The notes beneath the pieces were generated by a model. The model was not told the origin of the DNA, ran no database searches, and saw only the letters and a program-made list of their open reading frames with translations. This document shows, piece by piece, positions 25,077-33,082 of a stretch of 64,000 bases of DNA. Source of the DNA: Nonomuraea gerenzanensis (lineage in GTDB: Bacteria > Actinomycetota > Actinomycetes > Streptosporangiales > Streptosporangiaceae); the NCBI RefSeq assembly GCF_020215645.1, contig NZ_CP084058.1, positions 6,324,001-6,388,000 on the forward strand, given 5' to 3'. Position numbers and translations under genes: made by a program. Every line of letters begins with the position of its first letter. The stretch's first letter is position 1.

Positions 25077-27916
25077 AACGTCCGCTCGTCCTGCTGACCG
25101 CCCTGCTCCTGCCCCTGCTGGTGGCGCTGCCCGCGCAGGCGGCGGTCCAGCGGGTGCAGTTCACCAGCGGCTCCACGTACCTGATCGTGGAGCTGCTGGA
25201 CGACGACCTGGTGCACTTCGAGCTGGCGAACGGCACCTCACCGGGGACCGGCTCGCCCCTGTTCACCACGCCGCAGGTGTCCAGGACCGACTACCCGGGG
25301 CCGTCCAGCTTCAGCCAGTCGGGCAACACGCTGACCACGGCGGGCATGAAGGTCGAGGTGGCGGCCGGCACGTTGTGCGTGAAGGTGTCCGACCCGGCGC
25401 GGCTGCTGTACGAGGCGTGCCCGCGTAACCTGGCCCAGGCGTGGAAGGGGCTGACGATCAGCAAGGGCGCCATCCAGCACGCGTACGGGCTGGGTGAGCA
25501 GTTCTTCACCGGCGGCAGCTCCGACGGCGACTGGGTGGGCCGCACCCGCACCCCCGGCGGCCCGTACGGCAACGCCATGGCCTACGACGGCGACAACGGC
25601 CCGGTGGGCAACGCCCAGATCCCCGTCCTGTTCGCGGTCGGCCCGAGCAGTCCGAGCACGGGCAACCTGAACTACGGGTTGCTGCTCGACCAGGTCTACA
25701 AGCAGGAGTGGAACCTGACCGCCGACCCGTGGACGGTCGACACCTGGGGCGACCAGCTCCGGTGGTACACGATGACCGGCCCGGACCTGCCCGACCTGCG
25801 CAAGGACTACATGGAGCTGACCGGCCGCCCGCCGGTGCCGCCGAAGAAGGCGTTCGGGCTGTGGGTGTCGGAGTTCGGCTACGACAACTGGGCCGAGATC
25901 GACAACCGGCTCTCGGGGCTGCGCGCGGCGGCGTTCCCGGTGGACGGCTTCGTGCTGGACCTGCCCTGGTTCGGCGGGGTGACGGCGGGCTCGGACAACA
26001 CGAAGATGGGCACGCTCACCTGGGACACCACCGCCTTCCCCAACCCGTCGGCCACCATCGCCGACTACCAGGCCAACAAGGGCGTCGGCCTGATGACGAT
26101 CGAGGAGTCCTACGTCGGCAGGAACCTGCCCGAGCACGCCGATCTCGCCTCGCGCGGCTACCTCGTCCGGGCCGGGTGTGCCGCCTGCGCGCCCGCGTAC
26201 CTGACCACCAACGACTGGTGGGGCCGCGGCGGCATGATCGACTGGACCCAGAACGCCGCGGGCGACCACTGGCACACCGTCAAGCGTCAGCCGCTCATCG
26301 ACGCCGGGGTACAGGGCCACTGGCTCGACCTGGGCGAGCCGGAGATGTACGACGCCGGCGACTGGACCGCGGGCGTGCTGCCCGGCAAGCACGCCCACGC
26401 CGACTACCACAACCTCTACAACCTCAAGTGGGCCGAGAGCATCGCCCGCGGCTACTCCTCCGGCACCAAGCGCCCCTTCATGCTGGCCCGCTCCGGCGCG
26501 GCGGGCATCCAGCGGCACGGCGTCGCGATGTGGTCGGCCGACATCGGCTCCAAGCTGACCGCGCTCGCCCAGCAGCAGAACGCGCAGCTGCACATGTCGA
26601 TGTCCGGCGTCGACTACTTCGGCTCCGACATCGGCGGCTTCCGCAGGGAGATGCTCGACTCCGACCTGAACGAGCTCTACACGCAGTGGCTCGCCAACGG
26701 CGCCTGGTTCGAGGTGCCCGTGCGCCCGCACACCGAGAACCTGTGCAACTGCGCGCAGACCTCCCCCGACAAGATCGGCCACACCGCCAGCAACCTCGCC
26801 AACCTGCGGCAACGCTACGAGCTGACCCCCTACTACTACTCCCTCGCCCACCGGGCCCACCAGCTCGGCGAGCCCGTCGTCCCGCCGCCCGCGTACTACT
26901 ACCAGAACGACCCCAACCTGCGCGAAGCCGGTCACGAGAAGCTCATCGGCCGTGACCTGCTGGTCGCCGTGGTGGCCGGCGCGGGCGAGCGGGAGCGCGA
27001 CGTCTACCTGCCCGCCGGCACCTGGTACGACTACGCCACCGGCGAGAAGCTCACCAGCACCGGCCAGTGGTTCCCCGACCGGCCGCTCTGGGTGAACGGC
27101 GTCTTCCGGCTGCCCGCCTTCGCCCGGGCCGGCGCGATCCTGCCCAAGATGCACGTGGACGACAAGACCATGAACGTCCTGGGCAAGCGCACCGACGCCA
27201 CCACCCGCAACGAGCTGATCGCCCGCGTGCACCCGGACGCGAGCGCCACCGCCTTCACCGTCTACGAGGACGACGGCGCCTCGACCGGTTACCGGACCGG
27301 CGCCGTCCGTACGACGCAGATCAGCCAGCAGCTCACCGGCAGCACGGCGACCGTCTCCGTGGCCGCCTCCAGCGGCACCTACACCGGCGCCCCGGGCAGC
27401 AGGCAGAACGTCATCGAACTCGTCACCGACACCCAGGCCTCGGCCGTCACGCTGAACGGCGGCCCGCTGACCCGGCACGCCACCAAGGCCGCCTTCGACG
27501 CGGCCACCAGCGGCTGGTACAACGCGGGCGGCAACCTCATCGTCGCCAAGTCGGCGAGCACCGCCGTCGGCACGGCCAAGACCTTCGCCTTCACGCTCGG
27601 CCAGACCCCGGTGTCGGCCACCTTCACCTGCCACAACGGCACCACCACCCCCGGCCAGTCGGTCTACGCGGTCGGCAGCGCGCCACAGCTCGGCGCCTGG
27701 TCGGTGGCCGGCGCCGTCAAACTGTCGCCGACCGCCTACCCCACCTGGACGGGCACGATCGGCAAGCTCCCGCCCACCACCACGATCGAATGGAAGTGCG
27801 TCAAACGCCAGGAGGCGAACTTCCCCGACACCGCCGACCAGTGGCAGCCGGGCGCGAACACCACCCTGACGACCCCGGTCAGCGGCAGCGCCGGCACCAC
27901 GACCGGCACCTTCTGA
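25073..27916 (+). CDS. Secreted GH31 enzyme with C-terminal CBM20 (starch-binding)
   Basis: 947 residues. Signal peptide about 1-23 (PLLVALPAQA, then AVQ), GH31 beta domain, barrel with nucleophile Asp419 in GHWLDLGEPE and acid/base Asp519 in YFGSDIGGF, C-terminal beta domains, and a CBM20 starch-binding module (about 848-945: TFTCHNGTTT, then YAVGSAPQLGAW). The CBM20 points to starch or maltodextrin as substrate. In the cts model it would be the 6-alpha-glucosyltransferase that makes the isomaltosyl ends used by the CBM35 enzyme. It belongs to a different GH31 branch (DLGEPE rather than KTDGSE). Last gene of the operon; ATGA overlap with its neighbour. Confidence 0.9.
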   Translation: MKRPLVLLTALLLPLLVALPAQAAVQRVQFTSGSTYLIVELLDDDLVHFELANGTSPGTGSPLFTTPQVSRTDYPGPSSFSQSGNTLTTAGMKVEVAAGTLCVKVSDPARLLYEACPRNLAQAWKGLTISKGAIQHAYGLGEQFFTGGSSDGDWVGRTRTPGGPYGNAMAYDGDNGPVGNAQIPVLFAVGPSSPSTGNLNYGLLLDQVYKQEWNLTADPWTVDTWGDQLRWYTMTGPDLPDLRKDYMELTGRPPVPPKKAFGLWVSEFGYDNWAEIDNRLSGLRAAAFPVDGFVLDLPWFGGVTAGSDNTKMGTLTWDTTAFPNPSATIADYQANKGVGLMTIEESYVGRNLPEHADLASRGYLVRAGCAACAPAYLTTNDWWGRGGMIDWTQNAAGDHWHTVKRQPLIDAGVQGHWLDLGEPEMYDAGDWTAGVLPGKHAHADYHNLYNLKWAESIARGYSSGTKRPFMLARSGAAGIQRHGVAMWSADIGSKLTALAQQQNAQLHMSMSGVDYFGSDIGGFRREMLDSDLNELYTQWLANGAWFEVPVRPHTENLCNCAQTSPDKIGHTASNLANLRQRYELTPYYYSLAHRAHQLGEPVVPPPAYYYQNDPNLREAGHEKLIGRDLLVAVVAGAGERERDVYLPAGTWYDYATGEKLTSTGQWFPDRPLWVNGVFRLPAFARAGAILPKMHVDDKTMNVLGKRTDATTRNELIARVHPDASATAFTVYEDDGASTGYRTGAVRTTQISQQLTGSTATVSVAASSGTYTGAPGSRQNVIELVTDTQASAVTLNGGPLTRHATKAAFDAATSGWYNAGGNLIVAKSASTAVGTAKTFAFTLGQTPVSATFTCHNGTTTPGQSVYAVGSAPQLGAWSVAGAVKLSPTAYPTWTGTIGKLPPTTTIEWKCVKRQEANFPDTADQWQPGANTTLTTPVSGSAGTTTGTF

Positions 27917-28009
27917 CCCATCAGCGAGAAAGTCTGATGCAAGAGATCATCAAGCACCCGTCCCTACGGTCCTCCCAACGAACTGGATCATGCACAAGGG
28001 GGACGAAGC

Positions 28010-28396
28010 ATGAGACTTTCCACGAAGACGCTCGGGGCGCTGGCACTGGGGGGCGCGCTGACGGCGGGCCTGCTGAGCGCCCCGGCCGCCTCGGCCACCG
28101 CCCTGCCGGGCTGCCCGGCCCCGCGAACCGCGAACGTCGACCACGGCTCGGGCGTCATGCGGGGCTCGTTCAACCTCAAGACCGCCCCGTACGCCGCGTG
28201 CGGGAACGTGACCAGGCTGCGCGCGGGCCAGGTCCTGTACTTCCACTGCTGGACCGTGAACAGGTACGGCAAGCACTGGGTGTACGCCCGCGTCAAGGGC
28301 ACCGACACCCACGGGTGGATGAGCCTGGACAACCTGCGCGGGGTCAAGAACACCGGCCCGACCTTCTGCCCGGGTGAGGACCACCGCAACGGCTGA
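28010..28396 (+). CDS. Small secreted protein, SH3-like
   Basis: 128 residues. A signal peptide (about 1-30, ending ASA) is followed by a compact domain with four Cys (CPAP, AACGN, FHCWTV, TFCPG) and a WVYARVKGTDTHGWMSLDNL stretch resembling bacterial SH3 domains of small actinobacterial exported proteins. The Cys residues probably form two disulfides. The function is unknown. GGGGGACG precedes the ATG. It lies 93 bases after the sugar operon but looks like a separate unit. Confidence 0.8.
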   Translation: MRLSTKTLGALALGGALTAGLLSAPAASATALPGCPAPRTANVDHGSGVMRGSFNLKTAPYAACGNVTRLRAGQVLYFHCWTVNRYGKHWVYARVKGTDTHGWMSLDNLRGVKNTGPTFCPGEDHRNG

Positions 28397-28481
28397 CGGA
28401 CCGGCGATGGCGGTACCGGTGCGCCGGCACCGCCATCGCCGCGTCTCTGCGGCGACCACCGGGTGAGATCAAGCAGGACGA

Positions 28482-29117
28482 TCAGGGTCTGCTAGCCAGC
28501 GCGAGACGGACGGCGAGGCCGATCAGCAGCGTTCCGGACAGGTACTCCAGGTAGCGGCGCACGGCGGGCCGCTTGAAGAAGCCGTCCGCCGCGCCCACCA
28601 GCCGCACGATCCCCAGATACCACGCCAGGTCGATGAGGGCCGAGGCCACCGCCAGGAGCAGCAGCATCGGCAGCACCGGAGCTCCCTCGGGCACGAACTG
28701 CGGCAAGAACGACAGCGCGAACACGCCGGCCTTCGGATTGGCCAGGTTGGTCAGCAGCCCGGAACGGTAGCAGCTCCACAGGGAGGGCGGCGCGGGCGAC
28801 GCCGCGGCCACGGACGGATCACTCCTGGCAGTGCGCCGCGCCTGCCACAACATCCGCGCGCCGAACCAGACCAGCACCGTCGCGCCGGCGATCCGCATGA
28901 CGTCGAAGGCGACCTCGGAGACCAGCAGCAGCGCCGACAGCCCGAAGGCCGCCGCCAGGCACCACACCAGCCAGCCGGTCTCGTTGCCCAGCACGGTCGC
29001 CACACCCGCCGACCGGCCCGCGCGGACGGACTGCCGCAGGACCACCACGGTGGTGGGCCCCGGGATCATGGACACCAGCAGAGAAGCGACCGCGAACGCG
29101 ATCAAGGCACTCAGCAT
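28482..29117 (-). CDS. LysE/RhtB family exporter
   Basis: 211 residues, six membrane helices, with the LysE-family N-terminus (LLVSMIPGPTTVVVLRQSVRAG) and SGLLTNLANPKAGVFALSFLPQF. These proteins export amino acids or related small molecules across the cytoplasmic membrane. ATG 29117 has GGGAGGG 5 bases upstream; a longer in-frame version would add unconserved residues. It is divergent from the arsR-phosphatase fusion, so it may be part of the arsenic unit, for example to export an amino-acid-like arsenical, but only position suggests this. Confidence 0.88.
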   Translation of the reverse strand: MLSALIAFAVASLLVSMIPGPTTVVVLRQSVRAGRSAGVATVLGNETGWLVWCLAAAFGLSALLLVSEVAFDVMRIAGATVLVWFGARMLWQARRTARSDPSVAAASPAPPSLWSCYRSGLLTNLANPKAGVFALSFLPQFVPEGAPVLPMLLLLAVASALIDLAWYLGIVRLVGAADGFFKRPAVRRYLEYLSGTLLIGLAVRLALASRP

Positions 29118-29242
29118 CGGGGCCCTCCCTTCACGAACGAGCCCTCCCTGATCCGATGCAACCACAGGCGCCTGCGGACCGCAGGATCCGGCGGCCGATC
29201 GGACGGGATTGACCCGGCACGGCCAACTCAGCCAAAATTGAC

Positions 29243-29256
29243 TCAATGAATATTGA
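29243..29256. promoter_or_regulatory. ArsR1 operator over its own start codon
   Basis: TCAATGAATATTGA (arms TCAAT/ATTGA) contains the ATG at 29246. A further TTGACTCAA lies just upstream. TCAA..TTGA palindromes are typical ArsR sites; binding here would stop transcription of a leaderless message. Confidence 0.5.
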
Positions 29257-29947
29257 CCTATCTGTCGAACGGCGGGCCGCGCGGCACGCCGCGCTGGGCG
29301 ACCCGGTCCGGCTCGCGATGGTGGACGAGCTGCTCCTGGGCGACCGCTCCCCGGGTGAGCTGGGCGAGGCGTTCGGGCTGTCGTCCAACCTGCTGGCGCA
29401 CCACCTGAAGGTGCTGCAGGAGGCCGGGCTGATCACGCGGACGCGTTCGGAGGCCGACCGGCGGCGCAGCTACGTCCGGCTGCTGCCCGGCGCGCCCGCC
29501 GGGCTCGGCCCCGCACCGGCGGCGGCCCCGGCGGCCGAGCGGGTGTTGTTCGTCTGCACCCACAACTCCGCCCGCTCGCAGCTCGCCGCCGCCCTGTGGC
29601 AGGCGCGCAGCCACCTGCCCGCGGCCTCGGCCGGCACCCGCCCGGCCGCCCGCGTGCACCCGCGCGCGCTGGCCACCGCCCGCCGCCATCGCCTGCGCCT
29701 CGACCCGCACGCCACCGCCCACCTCGGTGACACCGTCCGCGCCGGCGACCTGGTGGTGGCGGTGTGCGACAGCGCCTACGAGCAACTGCCCGCCCGGCCG
29801 CCGCTGCACTGGTCGGTGCCCGACCCGGTGCGCGCGGGCACCGACGACGCCTTCGAACGGGCCTACAGCGACCTGGCCGGTCGCGTCGACCGGCTCGTCA
29901 CCGCCCTGACCTCCCAGCCTCCCGCCGCACCGAAGGACACACCATGA
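29246..29947 (+). CDS. ArsR regulator fused to LMW phosphatase/arsenate reductase domain
   Basis: 233 residues in two parts. An ArsR-type winged helix (about 5-75: ALGDPVRLAMVDELL, SPGELGEAFGLSSNLLAHHLKVL) joins, by an Ala/Pro linker, a low-molecular-weight tyrosine phosphatase domain (about 92-220) with loop VCTHNSARSQ, the signature of arsenate reductases of this fold. One chain would thus both sense the inducer and reduce arsenate. The classic Cys-Val-Cys sensor of ArsR is absent, so the sensing site differs. It overlaps the next gene by 4 bases and starts the arsR-arsC-aquaporin unit. Confidence 0.9.
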   Translation: MNIDLSVERRAARHAALGDPVRLAMVDELLLGDRSPGELGEAFGLSSNLLAHHLKVLQEAGLITRTRSEADRRRSYVRLLPGAPAGLGPAPAAAPAAERVLFVCTHNSARSQLAAALWQARSHLPAASAGTRPAARVHPRALATARRHRLRLDPHATAHLGDTVRAGDLVVAVCDSAYEQLPARPPLHWSVPDPVRAGTDDAFERAYSDLAGRVDRLVTALTSQPPAAPKDTP

Positions 29948-30654
29948 CGCTGGAAGCCGCCGCCCGTACCTTGGCGGACGAGTTCGACGGCGTCTTCGGC
30001 GCCGAGACCGTCGGCCGCGTCCTGCGCACCAGCCACGACCAGCTCACCGGCCGTGGCGCCTCGGCCGGCGAGCTGCCTTCCATCGCCGAGCGCTTCGCCC
30101 GCCAGCGCCTGCTCGCCCTGGCCCGCGTCGAGGGCAAGGACACCACGGGCGTGCCGATCGTGCTGTTCCTGTGCGTGCACAACGCCGGGCGCTCCCAGAT
30201 GGCGCTCGGCTTCCTCACCCACCTCGCCCAGGGCCGGGCGATCGGCTGGTCGGGCGGTTCGGCACCCGGTGAGCGGATCAACCCCTCGGCCGTCGAGGCG
30301 ATGCGCGAGCGGGGCATCGACCTCGCCGGCGAGTACCCCAAGCCGTGGACGCCCGAGATCGCCGAGGCCGCCGACGTCATCGTCACCATGGGCTGCGGGG
30401 ATGCCTGCCCGGTCTTTCCCGGCAGGCGGTACGAGGACTGGGAGCTGCCCGATCCGGCGGGCCAGTCGGTGGAGGCGGTGCGGCCCATCCGTGACGAGAT
30501 CGAGCGCCGGGTGCGGGCACTGCTGGCCCAGCTCGGCGTCCCCGCCGCCGGAAGCACGGCCGCGGGGAGCACCGCCGACGCGAGCACGGCCGCGGGGAGC
30601 ACCGCCGACGGGAGCACCGCCGACGCGAGCACCGCCGCAGGGAGCACCGCGTGA
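29944..30654 (+). CDS. arsC: Arsenate reductase (LMWP-type, three-helix N-terminus)
   Basis: 236 residues. An N-terminal three-helix dimerisation domain (about 1-65) as in mycobacterial-type arsenate reductases, then the phosphatase fold with FLCVHNAGRSQMA (active-site loop) and DVIVTMGCGDACPVFPG (resolving cysteines). It reduces arsenate to arsenite using thioredoxin or mycothiol-linked electrons. The last ~34 residues are a Gly-Ser-Thr-Ala repeat tail with no role in catalysis. It overlaps both neighbours by 4 bases, so arsenite made here can leave through the coupled aquaporin. Confidence 0.92.
   Translation: MTLEAAARTLADEFDGVFGAETVGRVLRTSHDQLTGRGASAGELPSIAERFARQRLLALARVEGKDTTGVPIVLFLCVHNAGRSQMALGFLTHLAQGRAIGWSGGSAPGERINPSAVEAMRERGIDLAGEYPKPWTPEIAEAADVIVTMGCGDACPVFPGRRYEDWELPDPAGQSVEAVRPIRDEIERRVRALLAQLGVPAAGSTAAGSTADASTAAGSTADGSTADASTAAGSTA
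30550..30651. repeat. 15-bp tandem repeat in the arsC 3' end, ~7 copies
   Basis: Units such as GGGAGCACCGCCGAC begin at 30550, 30565, 30580, 30595, 30610, 30625 and 30640 (the last is cut short). They encode Gly/Ala-Ser-Thr-Ala-Ala/Asp. The array runs up to the GTG of the aquaporin gene. Confidence 0.9.
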
Positions 30655-31388
30655 CGGCGCTGGTCAGGCGGGCGTTCGCCGAGGCCGTCGGAACCGGCCT
30701 GCTGGTCACCTCGGTCATCGGCTCCGGCATCATGGCGCAGCGGCTCTCCCCCGGTGACGTGGGCCTGCAACTGCTGGAGAACTCCACCGCGACCGCGTTC
30801 GCGCTGACCGCGCTCATCCTCGTCATGGGGCCGGTCTCCGGTGCCCACTTCAACCCGGTGGTGTCGCTGGCCGACTGGCTGCTGTCCCGGCGCACCGGGG
30901 GCGGGCTGAGCGGCCGGGCGCTGCTGGCGTACGTGCCCGCCCAGGTGGCGGGGGCGCTCGGCGGGGCGGTGCTGGCACACCTGATGTTCGAGCTGCCCGC
31001 CGTCACCGTCTCCACCCACCAGCGCACCGGCTCCGGGCTGTGGCTGGGCGAGGTCGTGGCGACCGCCGGGCTGATCGCGTTGATCTTCGCCCTGACCCGC
31101 ACCGGCCGCGCCGCGCTGGCGCCGCCCGCCGTCGGCGCGTACATCGGCGCGGCCTACTGGTTCACCTCCAGCACCAGCTTCGCCAACCCCGCCGTCACCC
31201 TCGGCCGCACCCTCACCGACAGCTTCGCCGGCATCGCACCTGCCTCCGCGCCCGGCTTCGTCGCCGCTCAGCTCGCCGGCGCGGCGGTCGGCCTGGCCCT
31301 GGTCGGGCTGCTGTATCCGCGGCCGCTGCCGGCGTCGGTGCCGGATCACCTCGCCGCCGCCGATCCGGCGGCACCGGCCCGGACCTGA
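30651..31388 (+). CDS. MIP/aquaglyceroporin, probable arsenite channel
   Basis: 245 residues, six membrane helices and two pore half-helices: HFNPV (first motif, NPV instead of NPA) and FANPAVT (second). GTG start overlapping the arsC stop. In Sinorhizobium an aquaporin (AqpS) in an ars operon lets arsenite flow out after ArsC reduction, replacing a pump; the same design fits here, all the more because the local ACR3 gene is damaged. Substrate assignment rests on context. Confidence 0.88.
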   Translation: MTALVRRAFAEAVGTGLLVTSVIGSGIMAQRLSPGDVGLQLLENSTATAFALTALILVMGPVSGAHFNPVVSLADWLLSRRTGGGLSGRALLAYVPAQVAGALGGAVLAHLMFELPAVTVSTHQRTGSGLWLGEVVATAGLIALIFALTRTGRAALAPPAVGAYIGAAYWFTSSTSFANPAVTLGRTLTDSFAGIAPASAPGFVAAQLAGAAVGLALVGLLYPRPLPASVPDHLAAADPAAPART

Positions 31389-31444
31389 CCAAGGTCCCAC
31401 CGCGCATGTCGCCTCTCTGCTGGAGGCGGCTCCCGGGCGCCGGG

Positions 31445-32674
31445 TCAGGTGCCTGTCACGGTGCTGCGGCGTTCGACCAGCAGGACGTCCCGCCACGTCC
31501 CGTGGTGGCGGCCGACGCGCTCGCGGGTGCCGACGACCCGGAAGCCGAGGGCCCGGTGCAGGGCCAGGCTGGCGGCGTTCTCGGGGAAGACGCCGGACTG
31601 GATCGTCCAGACGCCGGCGTCCTCGGCGGCGGCGACGAACGCCGCCAGCAGCGCGCGGCCGACACCGTGGGCCTGGCAGCCCGGATGGACGTAGACGCTG
31701 TGCTCGACCACTCCGGCGTAGACCGGCCGGGACGAGACCGCCGAGGCGGCCACCCAGCCGAGCACCTGGCCGGTGCCGGTGTCGCAGGCCACGTAGCGCA
31801 GGCCCGGCAGCCTGGCCGAGGTGAAGCCCGCCCAGGCCGGGGCGCGGGTCTCGAAGCTGGCCTGACCCGTGTCCAGCCCGGCCTGGTAGATCGCCAGCAC
31901 CTGATCGGCGTCGCCCGCGCGCATCGGCCGGATCTCCACCTCCGGCGGGGCGGCGGGCTTGGTGGCCTGGACGATCGCCGAGCGCACCCCGCCGCCGTGG
32001 TCAGCCGCCGGTGTGACCCGTACGCCCACGAACCCTGCGGCGGACAGCAACCGCCGGTACTCGGCCACCGGCAACGCCCCGGCCACACAGCCGATCCGCT
32101 CCTCGGCCGCCGCACGCGTAGCCGGGCCGGGCGCGCCCTCGACGACGACGTCGCTGACGCAGAACCGGCCGCCCGCCCGCAGCACCCGGAACGCCTCGGT
32201 CAGCACGGCCGCCTTGTCCCCTGACAGGTTGATCACGCAGTTGGAGAGCACCACGTCCACCGACCGGTCCGGCAGCGGCACCCGTTCGATGGTGCCGTGC
32301 AGGAACGACACGTTGCGCACCCCGGCCTGCTCGGCGTTGCGCCGGGCCAGCGCCAGCATGTCGGCGGCGGCGTCCAGCCCGTAGACCTTGCCGTGCGGGC
32401 CGGTCCGGCGCGCCGAGAGCAGCACGTCCAGGCCGCCCCCCGAGCCGAGGTCGAGCACGGTGTCACCGCGCCGCACCTCGGCGACGGCCACCGGGTTGCC
32501 GCAGCCGAGGCTCGCCCGCACCGCCTGCTCGGGCAGCGCCTGAAGGTCGGCGTAGCCGGCCGCGCCGAAACCGCCCTGCTCGAACGCGTCCCGTCCGCAG
32601 TCGGTGACCTCCTGCCCGGCGGCAGCCGCCCTCGCCAGCGCGGAGTAGTGGTCGATGATCTCGTCGTGCGCCAT
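31445..32674 (-). CDS. arsM: Arsenite methyltransferase (ArsM) fused to ArsN1/PAT-type acetyltransferase
   Basis: 409 residues. Residues ~1-258 are an ArsM-type SAM methyltransferase: VLDLGSGGGLDVLLSA (SAM loop), Cys26, Cys58 in SLGCGNP, a Cys in SNCVINLS and one in IGCVAGAL, which would bind As(III). Residues ~262-409 are a GNAT domain close to phosphinothricin acetyltransferase (EIRPMRAGDADQV, VYAGVVEHSVYV, then HGVGRALL and ERVGRHHGTWRDV). Relatives of that domain (ArsN1) acetylate arsinothricin. One protein could therefore methylate arsenite and inactivate an arsenic-containing amino acid. It is probably co-transcribed with arsR2 12 bases upstream; it converges with the aquaporin. Confidence 0.9.
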   Translation of the reverse strand: MAHDEIIDHYSALARAAAAGQEVTDCGRDAFEQGGFGAAGYADLQALPEQAVRASLGCGNPVAVAEVRRGDTVLDLGSGGGLDVLLSARRTGPHGKVYGLDAAADMLALARRNAEQAGVRNVSFLHGTIERVPLPDRSVDVVLSNCVINLSGDKAAVLTEAFRVLRAGGRFCVSDVVVEGAPGPATRAAAEERIGCVAGALPVAEYRRLLSAAGFVGVRVTPAADHGGGVRSAIVQATKPAAPPEVEIRPMRAGDADQVLAIYQAGLDTGQASFETRAPAWAGFTSARLPGLRYVACDTGTGQVLGWVAASAVSSRPVYAGVVEHSVYVHPGCQAHGVGRALLAAFVAAAEDAGVWTIQSGVFPENAASLALHRALGFRVVGTRERVGRHHGTWRDVLLVERRSTVTGT

Positions 32675-32686
32675 GGTGACGCTCCT

Positions 32687-33022
32687 TCACTCGCAGGCGG
32701 GCTCGGCCGGCACGGGGTTGCCCATGACCACGTCGGCGGCGGTCGGGAAGCACCGCACGCAGTTCTCGTTGATCCGGTACAGGCTGGACGTGCCCTGCCG
32801 CTCGACGAGCACGAACCGCACCTCGGCCAGGATCTTCAAGTGGTGCGAGACCGTGGACTGGCCCACCCCGGACGCCGCCACGATCTCGCCCACGCTCATC
32901 GGCGCGCGCCGCCGGGCCAGCAGCGACACGATCTGGATGCGGGTGGCGTCGGCCAGGGCCTTGAACCAGCTCGCGTACTCCTCGGCCGCCGCGCGCGGCA
33001 GCGGCTCCTTGTCCTCGTTCAT
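32687..33022 (-). CDS. arsR: ArsR family repressor (second)
   Basis: 111 residues: winged helix with WFKALADATRIQIVSLLA and GVGQSTVSHHLKIL, then a C-terminal Cys pair in NENCVRCFPTA and a terminal Cys (PAEPACE), a likely As(III)-binding set placed as in actinobacterial ArsR2-type sensors. ATG 33022 lies within a palindrome (33018-33046); a longer in-frame version would run through the operator and is unlikely. It controls arsM downstream and probably the divergent ACR3 remnant. Confidence 0.92.
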   Translation of the reverse strand: MNEDKEPLPRAAAEEYASWFKALADATRIQIVSLLARRRAPMSVGEIVAASGVGQSTVSHHLKILAEVRFVLVERQGTSSLYRINENCVRCFPTAADVVMGNPVPAEPACE

Positions 33023-33046
33023 CGTCAATCGACGATAGTCGATGAA
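33018..33046. promoter_or_regulatory. ArsR2 operator over the arsR2 start
   Basis: Outer arms TTCATCG (33018-33024) and CGATGAA (33040-33046) are perfect inverted repeats; inside lies TCGAC-gata-GTCGA (33029-33042). The arsR2 start codon (33020-33022) is in the left arm. The site is shared with the divergent gene at 33083. Confidence 0.65.
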
Positions 33047-33082
33047 GCTCGGCGAAGGAAGCCCCCGGGTGCCGTCGCGACG

